In this document: piece after piece, positions 14,874 through 21,763 of the stretch
Numbering within the stretch: position 1 is the stretch's first letter
How the letters are laid out: every line of letters begins with the position of its first letter
From: Paraburkholderia podalyriae
GTDB taxonomy: Bacteria > Pseudomonadota > Gammaproteobacteria > Burkholderiales > Burkholderiaceae
Direction: 5' to 3'
Assembly: GCF_014397785.1 (NCBI RefSeq)
Contig: NZ_VZQQ01000061.1
Span: 1-34,556, forward strand
Length of the DNA: 34,556 nt
Program-made: the position numbers and the translations under genes
The notes under the pieces: generated by a model
Told to the model about the DNA's origin: nothing
Seen by the model: the letters and a program-made list of their open reading frames with translations, nothing else
Database searches by the model: none

Positions 14874-15870
14874 AAATCAACGATGGTACTGGCTTTCGGC
14901 GATGATGCCGGCTGCTGCAATTTTGGCGTTTCTTTGGGACTGTCCGTGGAAGTTTCTGCTCTGCCTGATTACTACCATCCTGCTAGGTGACTTGCTCCTC
15001 GGTGAACATGTTGAAGCCGACGGCGAGCAGCACTGTGTCACAGTGATCAGCGCTGCTGTTCCCGTCGTCTTCATTTGCCTGTGGTTGTGCGCAATTCTCA
15101 CGACGGTGATCCGCTTGCGATGGGTAGCTGTGCCTGAATACGCGGGGCTCACTGCCGCATGTGGTGTCTTGAGTGCGTTTGCAATGGCGCACATCCATGA
15201 GATTTTGCATCGCGGTGGTTATCGGCTCAGAGTGGCATCTGATATCGCGCTGACGCTGGCTGGCTATCCACACTACCGGATCGTTCACGACCTGCATCAC
15301 TCGCACGTAGGAGATGCCCGCTACGGCTCCACTGCTCGCCTTGGTCTTTCGCTATGGCGACATGTTGGCAACTCCCTTCGTCTTTCGTTACTCGCTGCAT
15401 TCACTCACGATCGGCTCCGAATGGCGAAAGGTCGAAAGAGCAGACTCATACGGCCGGCCGCAGCTTGCATTGCGACCGTCGGGGTGTTTGGGTGCCTTGG
15501 TGGTTCCCGCGGCATTCTGTTCTATCTCGGGCAGAGCGCTATCTCTATGTTCATCGTCGAGGCGATCGGCTATATCCAGCACTACGGTCTGATTGGTACC
15601 GCCCGCAATCGTGAAGACGCGCTAGCGTGGAACGTGCGTTCCTGGTTGTCGAATCGGCTTTTCGTGAACAATGGGCTCCACACCCATCACCATCTCGACC
15701 AGACACGCTCGTACGGGCGACTCAGGTTGGTCGGCAAGGCGTTGCCAGCCGGCTATCTGCAAATGTTCATCCTCGCCCTCGTCCCACCGCTCTGGTTTTT
15801 GGTTATGAATCGCCATGTGGAATTGCTCAGCCGCCCCCATAGCATGGGCGAAGATGAAAATCAAGAATAA
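14857..15870 (+). CDS. AlkB-like membrane di-iron hydroxylase (fatty acid desaturase superfamily)
   Basis: A 337-aa integral membrane protein with several hydrophobic segments (about 13-48, 60-85, 95-112, 200-235 and 290-315). The histidine boxes match the alkane 1-monooxygenase pattern: HEILH (114-118), HDLHHSHVGDARYGSTARLG (from 144, like AlkB EHxxGHHxxVATxxDPASARxG), QHYGL, and the last box HTHHHLDQTRSYGRLR. It would use a di-iron centre and O2 to hydroxylate or desaturate an alkyl or acyl chain. It is shorter than typical AlkB (about 400 aa), so the substrate may differ. ATG 14857 lies inside the luxR end, indicating translational coupling. No rubredoxin or reductase gene is adjacent. Confidence 0.8.
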   Translation: MASWRENQRWYWLSAMMPAAAILAFLWDCPWKFLLCLITTILLGDLLLGEHVEADGEQHCVTVISAAVPVVFICLWLCAILTTVIRLRWVAVPEYAGLTAACGVLSAFAMAHIHEILHRGGYRLRVASDIALTLAGYPHYRIVHDLHHSHVGDARYGSTARLGLSLWRHVGNSLRLSLLAAFTHDRLRMAKGRKSRLIRPAAACIATVGVFGCLGGSRGILFYLGQSAISMFIVEAIGYIQHYGLIGTARNREDALAWNVRSWLSNRLFVNNGLHTHHHLDQTRSYGRLRLVGKALPAGYLQMFILALVPPLWFLVMNRHVELLSRPHSMGEDENQE

Positions 15871-15984
15871 ACGTGGATCTTGAAGTTATCAGCATGTTTC
15901 GACCAAAGTGTCAGTGTAGTGTCGATTCAGTGTTGCCATTGGCGGACGGCGTGACGCATTGGAAGAGAGGGAAAGGGGGAATGA

Positions 15985-16208
15985 ATGACATCGAACGCTA
16001 GTGCGGGCATTACGGAACTACGCACGCGTGGCCCACTTACGGTCTTCCTGGCGGGCAGCTTGTCAGCGTGGCGCGTGAAATCTGCTTGCATGGTGACCGC
16101 GCACACGCGGTCAATTTTGCACGCATGCTCAGGTAGTGGCTCGCGAGCGCTGGTGTAACGGTCGCGCCTGTTCGCCAAATCGTCGCACAGCAGCTGATCG
16201 CAGGTTGA
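15985..16208 (+). pseudogene. broken small gene just upstream of the transfer promoter
   Basis: ATG 15985 has a strong AGGGGGA site and reads MTSNASAGITELRTRGPLTV...LSAW. Around 16070 a shift of frame gives a protein-like continuation: REICLHGDRAHAVNFARMLR, an in-frame TAG at 16134, then WLASAGVTVAPVRQIVAQQL to a TGA at 16206. The original was probably about 72 aa. Its HxxxxHAxNFxRMLxWLAxxGV character faintly resembles the SAM-like N-terminus of integrases, but the family is not certain. Uninterrupted reading of the first frame gives only a 57-aa peptide. No other gene is seen between 15871 and 16345. Confidence 0.4.
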
Positions 16209-16233
16209 CGGGCAAAAGAGCAATGCCTATAAT
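16205..16233 (+). promoter_or_regulatory. sigma70-type promoter of the transfer operon
   Basis: TTGACG (16205-16210) and a perfect TATAAT (16228-16233) are separated by 17 bp. Transcription would start near 16240, upstream of the ParC-like gene and virB1. It is the strongest promoter match noticed in the window. Confidence 0.8.
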
Positions 16234-16262
16234 CAAAATACGATTTCTGATTTTTGATGTTC

Positions 16263-16298
16263 ATGAATCAAAAAGTGATTCATGATGCTTGATGAATC
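16263..16298. promoter_or_regulatory. operator-like repeat downstream of the transfer promoter
   Basis: ATGAATCA (16263-16270) and TGATTCAT (16276-16283) form an 8-bp palindrome with a 5-bp centre. A third half-site ATGAATC at 16292-16298 pairs with 16277-16283 to give a second, overlapping palindrome. Lying just past the expected transcription start, it is a likely repressor-binding site controlling conjugation. Confidence 0.65.
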
Positions 16299-16345
16299 CT
16301 CTCGCTTGCTGCAAAAAGCCTCTTTCGGTGCAAAGAAAGGGCGAT

Positions 16346-16606
16346 ATGGGTATTACGCAAGCGGAATTGGCAAAAGGACTGGTCCCCCGGCCTCGTGTGG
16401 CGATCTTCATGGGGCCGCTGGGCTCGTGGCAGATCGAATTGACGGCGGATGCAAAAGTCCTGACGGTTGAGACGCAGCGGGGGCATCCAAAGACGTGGCG
16501 CGTTCTGGACGACGCGATCGCCTTTGCGTGCGAACACTGCAAGGACGCGGAAGAGATCCGGATCCGCTTCAAGGATATGGAGTTTGTAGCAGGCAACATC
16601 CGATGA
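16346..16606 (+). CDS. small ParC-like plasmid protein
   Basis: An 86-aa protein from ATG 16346 (AAAGGG upstream); an earlier in-frame ATG at 16292 lies in the operator repeat and has no ribosome-binding site. The middle resembles small plasmid proteins of the ParC type: PRVAIFMGPLGSWQIELTADAKVLTVETQRGHPKTWRVLDDAI, where W.(I/L)........L.TQRG.P...K.LD is the recurring pattern. The C-terminus is IRIRFKDMEF. Being first in the transfer transcript, it could be a regulator or an accessory factor. The family assignment is tentative and its biochemical function is not known. Confidence 0.55.
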   Translation: MGITQAELAKGLVPRPRVAIFMGPLGSWQIELTADAKVLTVETQRGHPKTWRVLDDAIAFACEHCKDAEEIRIRFKDMEFVAGNIR

Positions 16607-16610
16607 TCGA

Positions 16611-16641
16611 CCAGTGACGGTGCTACCAACACCGTCACTGG
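16611..16641 (+). other. 12-bp hairpin between the ParC-like gene and virB1
   Basis: CCAGTGACGGTG (16611-16622) and CACCGTCACTGG (16630-16641) are perfectly complementary around a 7-nt loop. No T-run follows, so read-through is expected. It could tune expression of the virB genes, stabilise the mRNA or act as a protein-binding palindrome. Confidence 0.7.
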
Positions 16642-16672
16642 CCTAACCATTGATTACCGTGCGAGGGAAATA

Positions 16673-16759
16673 ATGGCTAGCCTCATTATAGCCGCGGCGA
16701 TCGTGGCCGCGCGCGCTCACTGGATCGAGTACGGCCCATGGTTGATTTCAACCAGTTAG
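16673..16759 (+). CDS. possible 28-aa hydrophobic leader peptide overlapping virB1
   Basis: ATG 16673 has AGGGAAA five bases upstream and encodes a 28-residue, mostly hydrophobic peptide (MASLIIAAAIVAARAHWIEY...). Its end overlaps the virB1 start at 16738 by 22 bp. virB1 itself has a weaker ribosome-binding site, so translation of this peptide may feed virB1 (coupling). It may be only a leader. Confidence 0.4.
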   Translation: MASLIIAAAIVAARAHWIEYGPWLISTS

Positions 16760-17400
16760 CTCAACAGTGCGCGCCATCCGTGCATCCCGTCACGATGCAA
16801 GCCGTCGCTCGCACCGAATCCGGCTTCAACCCCTATGCAATCGGCGTAGTTGGCGGCCGCCTGGCGCGACAACCCCGCGACTCCGAAGAGGCGGTTGCCA
16901 CGGCTCGCGCGCTCGATGCACGTGGAATCAATTTCAGCGTCGGGTTAGGGCAGGTGAACCGGTTCAATCTCGCCCGGTACGGCCTTACGTACGAAACCGC
17001 TTTCGACCCATGCGCCAATCTTTGTGCAGGCAGTGCGATCCTGTACGCCTGCTATCAGCGGGCAAGTGCCGCGTATGGTCAGGGCCAACGCGCCTTGCGG
17101 GCGGCAATCGGTTGCTATTACAGCGGCGATTTCGTTGGCGGCGAACGGGCTCAATCCAACGGATCCAGCTACGTACAGCGTGTCGTTGCCAATGCACGTA
17201 GCACGGCGGGACCTGTCGACATGGTTCCCGCGATACCCGTCATCATGGACCGGCCAGCTGGTACGACGACGCAGGTTGGTGCAGGAGAGCGTAAGTCGAG
17301 CCCCACGAGCCACGCCGTTCGAGAGCCGCGCCAGGATGCGCCACATCCGTCATGGGATGCCTTTGGCGACTTCGGCTGCGACAGCGACTCATGCAGATGA
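16738..17400 (+). CDS. virB1: VirB1-type lytic transglycosylase
   Basis: A 220-aa muramidase of the type IV secretion system, which locally opens peptidoglycan for channel and pilus assembly. The catalytic glutamate is E27 in ARTESGFNPYAIG. The SLT fold continues with FSVGLGQVNRFNLARYGL, FDPCANLCAGSAILYACY and AAIGCYYSGDF. The C-terminal 60 residues are flexible and proline-rich. No clear N-terminal signal peptide is seen from this start; the upstream 28-aa hydrophobic ORF is in another frame, so export is unexplained unless there is a frameshift. It is the first core gene of the virB operon. Confidence 0.88.
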   Translation: MVDFNQLAQQCAPSVHPVTMQAVARTESGFNPYAIGVVGGRLARQPRDSEEAVATARALDARGINFSVGLGQVNRFNLARYGLTYETAFDPCANLCAGSAILYACYQRASAAYGQGQRALRAAIGCYYSGDFVGGERAQSNGSSYVQRVVANARSTAGPVDMVPAIPVIMDRPAGTTTQVGAGERKSSPTSHAVREPRQDAPHPSWDAFGDFGCDSDSCR

Positions 17401-17445
17401 CTTGACCGGCCGCACCGCGGCTCTTGTTCGAAAAGGAGAGGTCAT

Positions 17446-17796
17446 ATGTTTCGGAAAATGAAATTCCATCCAATAAGGTTAGTACAACTGAAAGACGATG
17501 CGAAACGCATGGCTGGCGCTGCCGGGTCAACGGTGCTTGGCGCCGCACTGATTGCGCCTGGACTTGCCCTGGCCGGAGGTGGCCTTGATTCAGCGACAGA
17601 GGGTGCGAATACGTTCAAGATCTGGCTGTATTCGTTTCTCGGTGTCTGTGCTTCCTGCGTGCTGCTATGGAAAGGGGCGGAGTGCTGGGCAGACCGTTCT
17701 CACTGGAGCGAGTTCGTTACGCTCGGCGGCAAGGTCGCGGTGGTCGGTGCTGTGGTCGGCGTGCTCGCTCCGTACCTGTGGAACCTCTTCACCTGA
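17446..17796 (+). CDS. virB2: VirB2-type major pilin
   Basis: A 116-aa prepilin. A basic N-terminus leads into a hydrophobic signal region ending APGLALA, with probable cleavage after A43. That leaves a mature pilin of about 73 residues with two membrane helices (IWLYSFLGVCASCVLLWKG and VAVVGAVVGVLAPYLW) separated by a short polar loop, as in VirB2/TrbC pilins. The leader is unusually long. ATG 17446 follows AAGGAGAGG. It would polymerise into the conjugative pilus. Position between virB1 and virB3 is canonical. Confidence 0.85.
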   Translation: MFRKMKFHPIRLVQLKDDAKRMAGAAGSTVLGAALIAPGLALAGGGLDSATEGANTFKIWLYSFLGVCASCVLLWKGAECWADRSHWSEFVTLGGKVAVVGAVVGVLAPYLWNLFT

Positions 17797-17805
17797 GCAC
17801 GCGCC

Positions 17806-18243
17806 ATGACAGACGAGAAAGCCCGCTATCCCGGTTTCAATGGTCTTGGACGTACTGCGGCCATCTGGGGCGTGCCTTACATGGCGATGCTGGTCATAGT
17901 CGTCGCCTCGATGTTCACGGGTGTGCTCGTAGCCTTCTTCGTTGGCCCGGGCGGCCTGCTGTTCGTCTTTCTCGGCTTTCCGGTCCTGCTGTGGTTCAAG
18001 CACATATGTGAAACCGATGATCAGGGACTGTGGATCATGTGGCTGCAGTTCCGCTGCCGCTTCTATTTCTGGCAGTTGCGCATCCGCGCACGGGTAAATG
18101 CCGGACGGGCGGCACCAAACTTCGGCAACACGTCGACGCTTGCGCCATTGCGCTACGGCCGGCAGCGTCGTGTCTTCCGCGATTTTCTCCAACCATTGTC
18201 CAAGGGCGAGCGCCGGCTGCGTGAGCTCGAACGGGAGCCGTGA
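17806..18243 (+). CDS. virB3: VirB3-type inner-membrane T4SS protein
   Basis: A 145-aa protein with two adjacent membrane helices near residues 20-65 (MAMLVIVVASMFTGVLVAFFV and LLFVFLGFPVLLWF) and a polar C-terminal half, longer than the classical ~100-aa VirB3. VirB3 associates with VirB4 at the inner membrane and is needed for pilus assembly. It starts nine bases after the virB2 stop and its own stop overlaps the virB4 start (TGATG). Order and topology make the assignment firm. Confidence 0.85.
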   Translation: MTDEKARYPGFNGLGRTAAIWGVPYMAMLVIVVASMFTGVLVAFFVGPGGLLFVFLGFPVLLWFKHICETDDQGLWIMWLQFRCRFYFWQLRIRARVNAGRAAPNFGNTSTLAPLRYGRQRRVFRDFLQPLSKGERRLRELEREP

Positions 18244-20816
18244 TGGGCAGCAGACCAACCATCTCAAGCGAGATCCTCGGCGCAATCGGCGCCGTCGAAG
18301 ACTGGATGCCAAAGTTCAGGCACCCGGTCACAAGGCACGTACAGCACATCGATGGAAACCGTTTCATGGTGACGCTTGCACTGAGTGGCGTGCCGTTCGA
18401 GGTATTCGAAAACATCGTGCTTGAGCGCAAGTTCGACCGCGACACCGAGACCCTGAGCAAACTGGGTCGCGATCTTGGCGGACGCCTTGCCTACCACGGT
18501 GTTTTCATGCGACGGCGGGTGAATGTCAGTCGCGAGTACCGTTTCGACAGCCCCTTCATGAACTGGTTTTCGACGCAGCATGGCGGGCAGTTCAGGGGCG
18601 GCCGGTTCTTCGAAAACCGCTATTACTTTTCGATCATCCTGAAGTACGAAGATTTCGAGGACGGACTGAAGGAAATCGCATCACTCGCCGGGCAGGCGCT
18701 GCAACAGCTTGAGGACTATGAGGCCGAACTGCTCGAAGTGTACGAGCGCACGCATATGAACGGCTCGAAGATGCTGTTCTCGTCGCTTTATGGATTCATC
18801 AGCTATCTCGTGAACGGTGTGACGGTCGATCTGCCTGTCGCTGCGGAGCCCGGTGTCGACGTCATCCCGTCCAGCTACCTTCGCTTCGGCTACGACACGC
18901 ACGCGATCGACGGGGCGGGTGTGCCGGACCACCGAAGATTCTTCACCTGCCGCGATCTGCGCAGTTTCCCGGACAAGCCGGGCTTTGGTCAGCTTGATCC
19001 ACTGCTTTCGTTACCAGTCGAATTCACAGTGGTACATTCATTCAACTGCATGACGGGTTTCGAGTCGAACCGCACGATCGACTCGGCGATCAACAAACTG
19101 GAGTCCGCCGCCGACAAGGCGAAGCACCAGGTCAGGGAACTGCGCGATGCGCAGGGTTACGTCAACACGGGTGAGCTGTCGTTCGGCGAGTACCATGGTG
19201 CGGCCGTGATCTATGGCGCAAGTACACTGGAGGCGCTGGAAAACGGGATCCTGTTCGCATCGCGCTCACTGAACGAATGCGGTGTCGAGTGGGCGCTTGC
19301 GACCGGTTCGGCGCCCTTCACGTATTTTTCGCAGATACCCGGTGCGAGGGTCAAGCCACGGCCGAAGATCCAGTCTTCGCGCAACTTCGCGTCAATGTTC
19401 ACCTGTCACGACTATTCGGCCGGCAAGGCCGAGGGCAATCCGATTGGCGACGGCTCAGCTGTCATTCCGTTCCGTTCGGCGTCGGGAATCTATCACTTCA
19501 GCCCGCATGCAACCCGGCAGGGTGACGTCAACGTGGCGGAGAAGCTGGCCGCGCACCTGAAACTGCAAGGCACAACGGGTGCCGGCAAGTCGACAGTCGC
19601 GACCGCCGTCACTGGCATGCTGTCCCGGTTCGGGCAGCTGCTCTTCGTACTGGACAAGGGCCGAGGCTGGGAAGTGTTCATCCGCGCAATGCGCGGTGCC
19701 TACGTCCATCTCGAAAAAGGCAAGCCGACTGGCTGGGCGCCGTTCGAGCTGGTCGACACCGCCGAGAATCGCGAGTTCCTGTACGGGTTGGTCGAACTTT
19801 GCGCGCGCAGGAACGGCGTCGATCACCAGGGCAAGGGCATCAAGATCGACCTGAGCGCCGCGGAGAAGATCCAGTGCCGCAACGCTGTCGATGCAGTGAT
19901 GGCCATCGAGGACGTTCGCCTGCGGCGATTCAGCCTGCTGCTCGACAGCATTCCGGATGAGGGCGACGACAGCTTGCGCCAGCGGCTGTCGCTGTGGTGC
20001 AAATCGGAGAACGGCCGCTTCTGGTGGGTGTTCGACAACCCGCCGAACCTGTCGCTGAACATGACGCAACAGCGCTGGATCGGTTTCGACGTCGAGGCAT
20101 TCCTTGTCGAGAACTACGAACCCTCGGAGCCGGCGTTCGCCTGGCTTTTCCACCTCAAGAGGATGATGCGACGAGAGGGCAGGCTCATGCAGACCGTGAT
20201 GGAAGAGTACTGGTTGCCCATCCGCTTCCGCACGATCCGCGAACAGATCGAGGAGACGCTCGCAAGCGGCCGGAAGGAGGGTGAGTTCATCATGTTGATT
20301 ACCCAGCAGCCCGAGCAGGGCCAGAAGGCTGCCGACCTGTACCCGGCGCTGCGCAGCCTCGTCGCTACGAATCTCTATCTGGCCGATCCGGCGGCGGAAG
20401 AAGAGGCGTACGTGCGTGATGGCATGACGCGCAAGGAATTCAGCGAGTTCAAAAAGCTCACGCCGTCGTCGCGCCGGTTTCTCATCAAGCAGGGTAACCA
20501 GTCTGCGTTCGCGAGCTTTGACATCAGCGGCATGGAAGACGCGATCGCCGTGTTCTCGGGTGACCGCGAGAACGTCTTGATCTGCGACACCGTGCGCGCG
20601 GAGCTGGGGGACGATCCAGACGTGTGGTTACCGGTCTACCTGGAACGCGTCTTCGAACGCAAGCTGAGTACGCGCCTGGCGGCAAAGCATGGTGCCGATG
20701 AGCGACTGTGGACCAGCGAGCTGCAGCGCGGTCTTGAGCGCAAGCGGGCCGAGCTCGCCCGCATCTATTCGTCGGCACGCGCGGTCGACGCCGGTAACGA
20801 AGCTGTCACTGCCTGA
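18243..20816 (+). CDS. virB4: VirB4-type T4SS ATPase
   Basis: An 857-aa ATPase that powers pilus biogenesis and substrate transfer at the channel base. The N-terminal half is the VirB4/CagE-type domain. The ATPase half has Walker A GTTGAGKS at 443-450. The motif at the usual Walker B position reads VMEEYW (652-657), with Glu where most VirB4 proteins have Asp-Glu. QQPEQ further on is the expected conserved segment. Length is normal. Start ATG 18243 overlaps the virB3 stop; the GTG at 18240 is an alternative. The frame is intact with no sign of decay. Confidence 0.92.
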   Translation: MGSRPTISSEILGAIGAVEDWMPKFRHPVTRHVQHIDGNRFMVTLALSGVPFEVFENIVLERKFDRDTETLSKLGRDLGGRLAYHGVFMRRRVNVSREYRFDSPFMNWFSTQHGGQFRGGRFFENRYYFSIILKYEDFEDGLKEIASLAGQALQQLEDYEAELLEVYERTHMNGSKMLFSSLYGFISYLVNGVTVDLPVAAEPGVDVIPSSYLRFGYDTHAIDGAGVPDHRRFFTCRDLRSFPDKPGFGQLDPLLSLPVEFTVVHSFNCMTGFESNRTIDSAINKLESAADKAKHQVRELRDAQGYVNTGELSFGEYHGAAVIYGASTLEALENGILFASRSLNECGVEWALATGSAPFTYFSQIPGARVKPRPKIQSSRNFASMFTCHDYSAGKAEGNPIGDGSAVIPFRSASGIYHFSPHATRQGDVNVAEKLAAHLKLQGTTGAGKSTVATAVTGMLSRFGQLLFVLDKGRGWEVFIRAMRGAYVHLEKGKPTGWAPFELVDTAENREFLYGLVELCARRNGVDHQGKGIKIDLSAAEKIQCRNAVDAVMAIEDVRLRRFSLLLDSIPDEGDDSLRQRLSLWCKSENGRFWWVFDNPPNLSLNMTQQRWIGFDVEAFLVENYEPSEPAFAWLFHLKRMMRREGRLMQTVMEEYWLPIRFRTIREQIEETLASGRKEGEFIMLITQQPEQGQKAADLYPALRSLVATNLYLADPAAEEEAYVRDGMTRKEFSEFKKLTPSSRRFLIKQGNQSAFASFDISGMEDAIAVFSGDRENVLICDTVRAELGDDPDVWLPVYLERVFERKLSTRLAAKHGADERLWTSELQRGLERKRAELARIYSSARAVDAGNEAVTA

Positions 20817-20826
20817 TGGGGGAATC

Positions 20827-21504
20827 GTGAACGTCAACGATGAGGAACGCCCTGCACGCCTGCTGCGGGGCGCTCGTGTGGCCGTCACCGCGCTCTGCCT
20901 GGGTGCAACGGCCATCGCGCGCGCGCAGGGCGTACCAACCATCTCGCCTGCCGAGCTTGCCCAGCAGATGGAGCAGGTCCAGCAGCTGATGCAACAGATC
21001 GAGAACCAGGAGGCACAGTACCGGGCACTTACCGGTAACAGCGGCCTGGGCACGATCATGAACGACGCGTCCCTGCGCAACTATCTGCCAGAACAATGGC
21101 AGGACATATACGACCAGGCGAAGAGTGGCAGCCTGTCGGGCATCAGCTCGACGATGCGCTCGATCGAACAGCAGGAAGGCATGACGGACGCCGCGACGCC
21201 GGGGCAACAACGCTATTACGACGTGCTCTCGGCTAACAAGGCGATGAACGAGCAGGCATACAGCGTGACGATGGCGCGGCTCAATAACATCCAGTCGCTG
21301 ATGCAGCAGTCGAACCTCACTCAGGATCCGGCTGAGAAGGCGGACCTGCAGAACCGGATGACTGCTGAGGAGGCGATGGTTACCAATGAGCAGACGCGTC
21401 TGCAGCTCACTACCCAACTGCAGCAGGCGGAGCTAAAGCTTGCGAAGGACCAGCAGGAGCGGGAATTCAAAAACCAGTTTCTCGGAGGCTCAAATGGTCA
21501 ATAA
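20827..21504 (+). CDS. virB5: VirB5-type minor pilin
   Basis: A 225-aa secreted protein. GTG 20827, with TGGGGGAA just upstream, starts a basic region followed by a hydrophobic signal (VAVTALCLGATAIARAQG, cleavage after about residue 34). The mature part is helical and glutamine-rich (ELAQQMEQVQQLMQQIENQEAQY, then LRNYLPEQWQDIYDQA), the VirB5/TrbJ pattern of a pilus-tip adhesin. The frame is open further upstream inside virB4, but those starts lack support. It overlaps the following 81-aa ORF by 11 bp. Confidence 0.85.
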   Translation: MNVNDEERPARLLRGARVAVTALCLGATAIARAQGVPTISPAELAQQMEQVQQLMQQIENQEAQYRALTGNSGLGTIMNDASLRNYLPEQWQDIYDQAKSGSLSGISSTMRSIEQQEGMTDAATPGQQRYYDVLSANKAMNEQAYSVTMARLNNIQSLMQQSNLTQDPAEKADLQNRMTAEEAMVTNEQTRLQLTTQLQQAELKLAKDQQEREFKNQFLGGSNGQ

Positions 21505-21739
21505 GGCATTGCTTGGTACGGTCGTCAGTCTGCTGGTCGTCATTGCCGGCTATCTTGGCTATCTGGCATGGGACCGCCATCAGCACAACGTGCAGGAGGA
21601 GATCGCACACAGGCAGGATCTGGAGTTCAGGGCACATCTACTTGGTACGACGCCCGAAAAGCTCGAGCAGGAGGAAACGCCCGAACAGCGCGAGCAGGAC
21701 AAGGAAGCCGAACAGGTGGTGAAAAAAGCAATGCAGTAA
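21494..21739 (+). CDS. small membrane-anchored T4SS-associated protein (81 aa)
   Basis: ATG 21494 lies within the virB5 end, with CGGAGG upstream. The 81-aa product has one N-terminal membrane helix (LLGTVVSLLVVIAGYLGYLAW). A strongly charged coiled-coil-like tail follows, rich in Glu and Lys (EKLEQEETPEQREQDKEAEQVVKK). No lipobox cysteine is present. In related transfer operons the virB5-virB6 gap often carries an entry-exclusion or accessory gene, so such a role is possible here but not shown by the sequence. Confidence 0.7.
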   Translation: MVNKALLGTVVSLLVVIAGYLGYLAWDRHQHNVQEEIAHRQDLEFRAHLLGTTPEKLEQEETPEQREQDKEAEQVVKKAMQ

Positions 21740-21763
21740 TTGAAACGATTTCAGGAGTCGAAG

